This document shows, piece after piece, positions 6,808-9,038 of a stretch of 9,038 bases of DNA. The stretch is from contig DATBKW010000044.1 of NCBI GenBank assembly GCA_036555665.1, positions 1-9,038 on the forward strand. Reading direction: 5' to 3'. The first letter of the stretch is position 1. Each line of letters opens with the position of its first letter. A program made the translations under genes and the position numbers. Under the pieces are notes generated by a model, which searched no databases, was not told where the DNA came from, and saw only the letters and a program-made list of their open reading frames with translations. The DNA comes from JAOPZW01 sp036555665 (GTDB lineage Bacteria > Actinomycetota > Thermoleophilia > Solirubrobacterales > Solirubrobacteraceae).

Positions 6808-6890
6808 GGGTGGCCAGGAGCCCCCCAAGTGAGCACGCTTCGGGCGCACCCCCTCGAAGTCTGGTGACTTAGTGGGCTCCTGGCCCACCT
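6808..6890. repeat. 83-base imperfect inverted repeat (long stem-loop)
   Basis: The outer arms contain a perfect 12-base pair block, GGCCAGGAGCCC at 6812-6823 against GGGCTCCTGGCC at 6874-6885. Pairing then continues in the same register inward: AAGT at 6827-6830 with ACTT at 6867-6870, then GCTTCGGG at 6837-6844 against 6853-6860 with two G-T pairs. This leaves an eight-base loop at 6845-6852. Outside the core, three or four more pairs form across a one-base bulge at 6886. Such a long stem is more than a simple terminator. It fits a palindromic intergenic repeat (REP/MITE-like) or a folded RNA. It also separates the LLM operon from the ThuA operon. Confidence 0.65.
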
Positions 6891-6901
6891 ATCGACCACG
6901 C

Positions 6902-6911
6902 TTGCCGGCAA
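6902..6911. promoter_or_regulatory. 10-base perfect palindrome upstream of the ThuA gene
   Basis: TTGCCGGCAA is fully self-complementary and lies about 100 bases before the ThuA start, outside the long stem-loop. It could be a small operator for the ThuA-Gfo-DUF899 operon, but a palindrome this short can arise by chance in GC-rich DNA. Confidence 0.25.
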
Positions 6912-7010
6912 CCGCCGCCCGGCGCGCCCACCCTCCTTCACCGCCTTTCGCCCGCGAGGCACCGCGACCGCACGCGGACGACACGGCGCGGTCTGCTACG
7001 GATGCAGGCC

Positions 7011-7703
7011 ATGAGCGATCCCGTGCGCGTGACCGTCTGGGGCGAGAACGTCCACGAGCAACGCGAAGACGAGGTGCGGGCGCGCTACCCGCAGGGCATG
7101 CACGGCGCGATCGCGGACGGGATCGCGGCGCTGCTCGGCGACCGCGCGACGGTGCGCACCGCGACGCTCGACCAGCCCGAGCACGGCCTCACCCAGCGGG
7201 TCCTCGAGGACACCGACGTGCTGACCTGGTGGGGCCACGCTGCGCACGACGAGGTCGACGATGCCATCGTCGATCGCGTGCAGGAGGCAGTCCTCGGCGG
7301 GATGGGGCTGCTCGCGCTGCACTCCGCGCACTACGCGAAGATCTTCAAACGCCTGCTGGGCACCTCGTGCAGCCTGCGCTGGCGCAACGAGGGCGAGCGC
7401 GAGCTGGTGTGGACCGTGGACCCGGCCCATCCGATCGTGGCCGGCGTGCCGCAGCCGATCGTCATCGACGCGCACGAGATGTACGGCGAGCACTTCGACA
7501 TTCCCGCGCCCGACGAGCTCGTGTTCATCAGCTCGTTCGCGGGCGGTGAGGTCTTTCGCGGCGGCTGCTGCTTCCGCCGCGGCGCCGGCCGCATCTTCTA
7601 CTTCAGCCCGGGCGATCAGGACTATCCGATCTACCACCACCCCGACGTGCAGCGCGTGATCGCCAACGCGGTCGAGTGGGCGGCGCCGCGGGCGAGCACG
7701 TGA
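7011..7703 (+). CDS. ThuA-like domain protein (trehalose utilisation family)
   Basis: ThuA-like proteins have a class I glutamine amidotransferase-like fold and are tied to sugar catabolism; their exact reaction is poorly defined. The 230-residue protein matches the family end to end: VTVWGENVHE at the start (8-16), TWWGHAAHDEV (72-82), LLALHSAHYAKIFKRLLG (about 100-117), HEMYGEHFDIPAPDELVF, then RGAGRIFYFSPGDQDYPIY and VQRVIANAVEW near the end. ATG codons at 7002 and 7011 are both in frame, and neither has a good ribosome site. I prefer 7011, which begins MSDPVRV, while noting 7002. The stop overlaps the next gene's likely GTG as GTGA (7700-7703). Pairing with a Gfo/Idh/MocA gene is common and suggests a shared carbohydrate substrate. 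Confidence 0.92.
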   Translation: MSDPVRVTVWGENVHEQREDEVRARYPQGMHGAIADGIAALLGDRATVRTATLDQPEHGLTQRVLEDTDVLTWWGHAAHDEVDDAIVDRVQEAVLGGMGLLALHSAHYAKIFKRLLGTSCSLRWRNEGERELVWTVDPAHPIVAGVPQPIVIDAHEMYGEHFDIPAPDELVFISSFAGGEVFRGGCCFRRGAGRIFYFSPGDQDYPIYHHPDVQRVIANAVEWAAPRAST

Positions 7704-8797
7704 CCGCGCCGCTGCGCGTCGGGGTCATCGGGATCGGCTGGGCCGGCCAACAGCACCTGGCCGCCTACCACGCGCTGCCCGGCACGCGAATCGTCGCCCT
7801 CGCCGGGCTCGAGGAGCCCGTTCGCGGCAAGCTCGCCGCGAAGTACGCCATCGAGCACGAGGTCGCGGGCTGGGAGGACCTGCTCGCACTCGACGACCTC
7901 GACGCGGTGAGCATCGCGGTGCCGACCTTCCTGCACACCCCGATCGCCATCGCCGCGCTGGAGCGCGGCATCCACGTGCTCTGCGAGAAGCCGATCGCAC
8001 GCAGCGCGGTCGAGGCCGACGCGATGGTCGAGGCCGCGCGCTCGGCCGGCCGGGTCCTCGACGTCGCCTTCAACCACCGCCAGCGCGGCGACATCCAGAA
8101 GCTCAAATCGGTCATCGACGCCGGCAGGCTCGGGCAGCCATACTACGCCAAGGCCTGGTGGCTTCGCCGCACCGGCATCCCCACCATCGGCAGCTGGTTC
8201 ACGCGCGCCGAGCTCGCCGGCGGCGGGCCGCTCGTCGACATCGGCGTGCACGTCCTTGACTACTCGCTGTTCCTGCTCGGCAACCCCGAGGTCACGGCGG
8301 TCAGCGCGTCCACCTACGACCTGCTCGCCAGCGCGGGCTTCGGATCGAGCCCCCGCTCGAAGAAGACCGGCGGCAACGGCGAGAAGACGTTCGACGTGGA
8401 GGACCTCGCATCGGTCTTCATACGCCTGGCCGACGGCGGCACGCTGCTCGTCGAGGCGAGCTGGGCGGCGCACCGCCGCGACGGCGACGAGTTCGGCATC
8501 ACGCTCTACGGCACCGCGGGCGGCGCGGAGCTGATCGTCGACGACTACGCGCCGCGCGGCGACCTGCAGGTCTTCAGCGACGACGACGGGGCCGCGGTCG
8601 CCGAGCGTGTCGCGGTCAAGCCCGGGCGCGGGCACAAGGCCGTCGTCGAGCAGTTCGTCGAGAAGATCCGGGCGGGCGACTGGAGCGGACACGACGGCTC
8701 CACGGCCGCCGCGCTCGCGCGCGTGGTCGATGCGTGCTACCTCTCGGCTGCCGAGCAGCGCGAGATCCGGCTCAACGGAGAAAGGCAGGCGCGATGA
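7700..8797 (+). CDS. Gfo/Idh/MocA-family NAD(P)-dependent oxidoreductase
   Basis: Oxidises or reduces a hydroxyl or keto group of a sugar, inositol or glycoside, using NAD(P). It has 365 residues from the GTG at 7700, a normal length. The N-terminal Rossmann domain has LRVGVIGIGWAGQQH with GIGWAG at 11-16. The family motif CEKPIA places the catalytic Lys97. The C-terminal alpha/beta domain has GGGPLVDIGVHVLD with the Asp180/His184 pair, plus ISTYD-like strands around residue 205 and a Ser/Lys-rich loop after it (SSPRSKKTGG). The frame extends to a GTG at 7676, inside the ThuA gene. I prefer 7700 because it forms a GTGA overlap and begins right before the Rossmann strand. The stop overlaps the DUF899 start as ATGA. 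The specific substrate is unknown. Confidence 0.94.
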   Translation: MTAPLRVGVIGIGWAGQQHLAAYHALPGTRIVALAGLEEPVRGKLAAKYAIEHEVAGWEDLLALDDLDAVSIAVPTFLHTPIAIAALERGIHVLCEKPIARSAVEADAMVEAARSAGRVLDVAFNHRQRGDIQKLKSVIDAGRLGQPYYAKAWWLRRTGIPTIGSWFTRAELAGGGPLVDIGVHVLDYSLFLLGNPEVTAVSASTYDLLASAGFGSSPRSKKTGGNGEKTFDVEDLASVFIRLADGGTLLVEASWAAHRRDGDEFGITLYGTAGGAELIVDDYAPRGDLQVFSDDDGAAVAERVAVKPGRGHKAVVEQFVEKIRAGDWSGHDGSTAAALARVVDACYLSAAEQREIRLNGERQAR

Positions 8798-9038
8798 CCG
8801 AGCACAACGTGGCAACGCGCGAGGAGTGGCAGCGCGCCCGCGACGAGCTCCTCGTCAAGGAGAAGGAGCTGACCCGCCGCAACGACGAGCTCGCGCGCGA
8901 GCGGCGCGAGCTGCCGTGGGTGCTCGTCGACAAGGAGTACCGCTTCGACACCGAGGCCGGCACCAAGACCCTGGCCGAGCTGTTCGACGGGCGCTCGCAG
9001 CTCGTCGTCTACCACTTCATGTTCGGGCCGCGGTACAC
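8794..9038 (+). CDS. DUF899-family thioredoxin-fold protein, C-terminus cut by window edge
   Basis: Only 81 codons are visible and the frame is open at the right edge; family members are usually about 220-260 residues. The visible part begins MTEHNVATREEWQRARDELL and has the highly charged N-terminal helix (KEKELTRRNDELARERREL) with the conserved LPWVLVDKEY. It continues with TKTLAELFDGRSQLVVYHFM, the strand that leads into the thioredoxin-like core. The expected Cys-containing segment would follow FGPRY, just past the edge, so a catalytic cysteine cannot be checked. The ATG overlaps the Gfo/Idh/MocA stop as ATGA, and a purine-rich GGAGAAAGG (8777-8785) precedes it by eight bases. The biological role of this family is unestablished; it is probably the third gene of the ThuA operon. 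Confidence 0.9.
   Translation, partial: MTEHNVATREEWQRARDELLVKEKELTRRNDELARERRELPWVLVDKEYRFDTEAGTKTLAELFDGRSQLVVYHFMFGPRY

Larger units (their letters stand above)
6565..7010. other. 446-base gene-free region rich in inverted repeats
   Basis: No frame here shows a recognisable protein. Short open frames exist on both strands (for example 6690-6872 plus, and 6468-6962 minus), but they lack ribosome sites and family motifs, and they run across the hairpins. Besides the stem-loops listed separately, hairpins occur at 6677-6692 (CACCAG, loop TGTC, CTGGTG), 6731-6745 (GCGAGC, loop GGC, GCTCGC) and 6770-6791 (nine pairs with one G-T). The 10-base sequence GGCCGCTGGC is repeated directly at 6762-6771 and 6774-6783. 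It may be a dispersed intergenic repeat or a structured RNA; I cannot tell which. Confidence 0.55.

Noticed and set aside
6690..6872. 60-codon plus-strand open frame in the gap
   Set aside because: It spans three of the hairpins, has no Shine-Dalgarno site, and its Arg/Ser/Ala-rich product resembles no family I know; better explained as translated repeat.
6283..6962. Minus-strand open frames of 201 and 164 codons reaching across the intergenic gap
   Set aside because: They begin in repeat DNA, run through the stem-loops and into the LLM gene, and show no domain or ribosome site. Two overlapping frames in the same DNA both staying open points to base composition.
6565..7010. A tRNA, CRISPR array or insertion sequence in the gap
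   Set aside because: No cloverleaf with a TTCGA-type T-loop, no regularly spaced repeats, and no transposase fragment was found. The inverted repeats are adjacent arms of hairpins rather than ends flanking a gene.
7631..8815. 394-codon minus-strand open frame opposite the Gfo/Idh/MocA gene
   Set aside because: Exact antisense of a gene with a Rossmann motif and EKP motif; the product is Val/Asp/Arg-rich without motifs.

Overview
This window comes from a high-GC bacterium, most likely an actinobacterium. Coding DNA is strongly G/C at third positions, GTG starts are frequent, genes are packed with 4-base stop/start overlaps, and the two clearest ribosome binding sites are strong purine Shine-Dalgarno sequences. 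A Thermoleophilia/Solirubrobacterales-type soil lineage is my guess from the gene types; nothing in the sequence proves it.

Layout. (1) Bases 1-4478, minus strand: an apparent operon read right to left. It encodes a lipoprotein sugar-type solute-binding protein, a double-domain ABC ATPase, an RbsC-type permease, and a GMC-family FAD oxidoreductase that runs off the left edge. The first three make a complete CUT2-like (RbsABC/XylFGH type) importer. (2) Bases 4479-4600: a 122-base divergent control region. It holds a good sigma70-like promoter for the minus operon, a possible overlapping promoter for the plus operon, and a 16-base perfect inverted repeat that is probably an operator. (3) Bases 4601-6564, plus strand: an alpha/beta hydrolase translationally coupled to a luciferase-like (LLM class) flavin-dependent oxidoreductase. 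(4) Bases 6565-7010: a gene-free stretch rich in inverted repeats, including one continuous 83-base imperfect hairpin. (5) Bases 7011-9038, plus strand: a ThuA-like protein, a Gfo/Idh/MocA oxidoreductase and the start of a DUF899 thioredoxin-fold protein, all joined by ATGA/GTGA overlaps; the last gene is cut by the window edge.

How they may work together. The divergent units on either side of the shared control region read as one uptake-and-breakdown module. The importer brings in an unidentified small polyol, sugar or alcohol-like compound. The GMC enzyme would oxidise an alcohol to an aldehyde or ketone, the LLM enzyme could insert oxygen, and the alpha/beta hydrolase could open the resulting ester or lactone. 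This order is inferred from family chemistry, not shown. The ThuA/Gfo pair is a recurrent association in carbohydrate metabolism and may be a separate transcription unit, since the structured gap lies in between. No regulator, flavin reductase, sugar kinase or isomerase is encoded in the window. Most other long open frames are GC-rich shadows of these nine genes.
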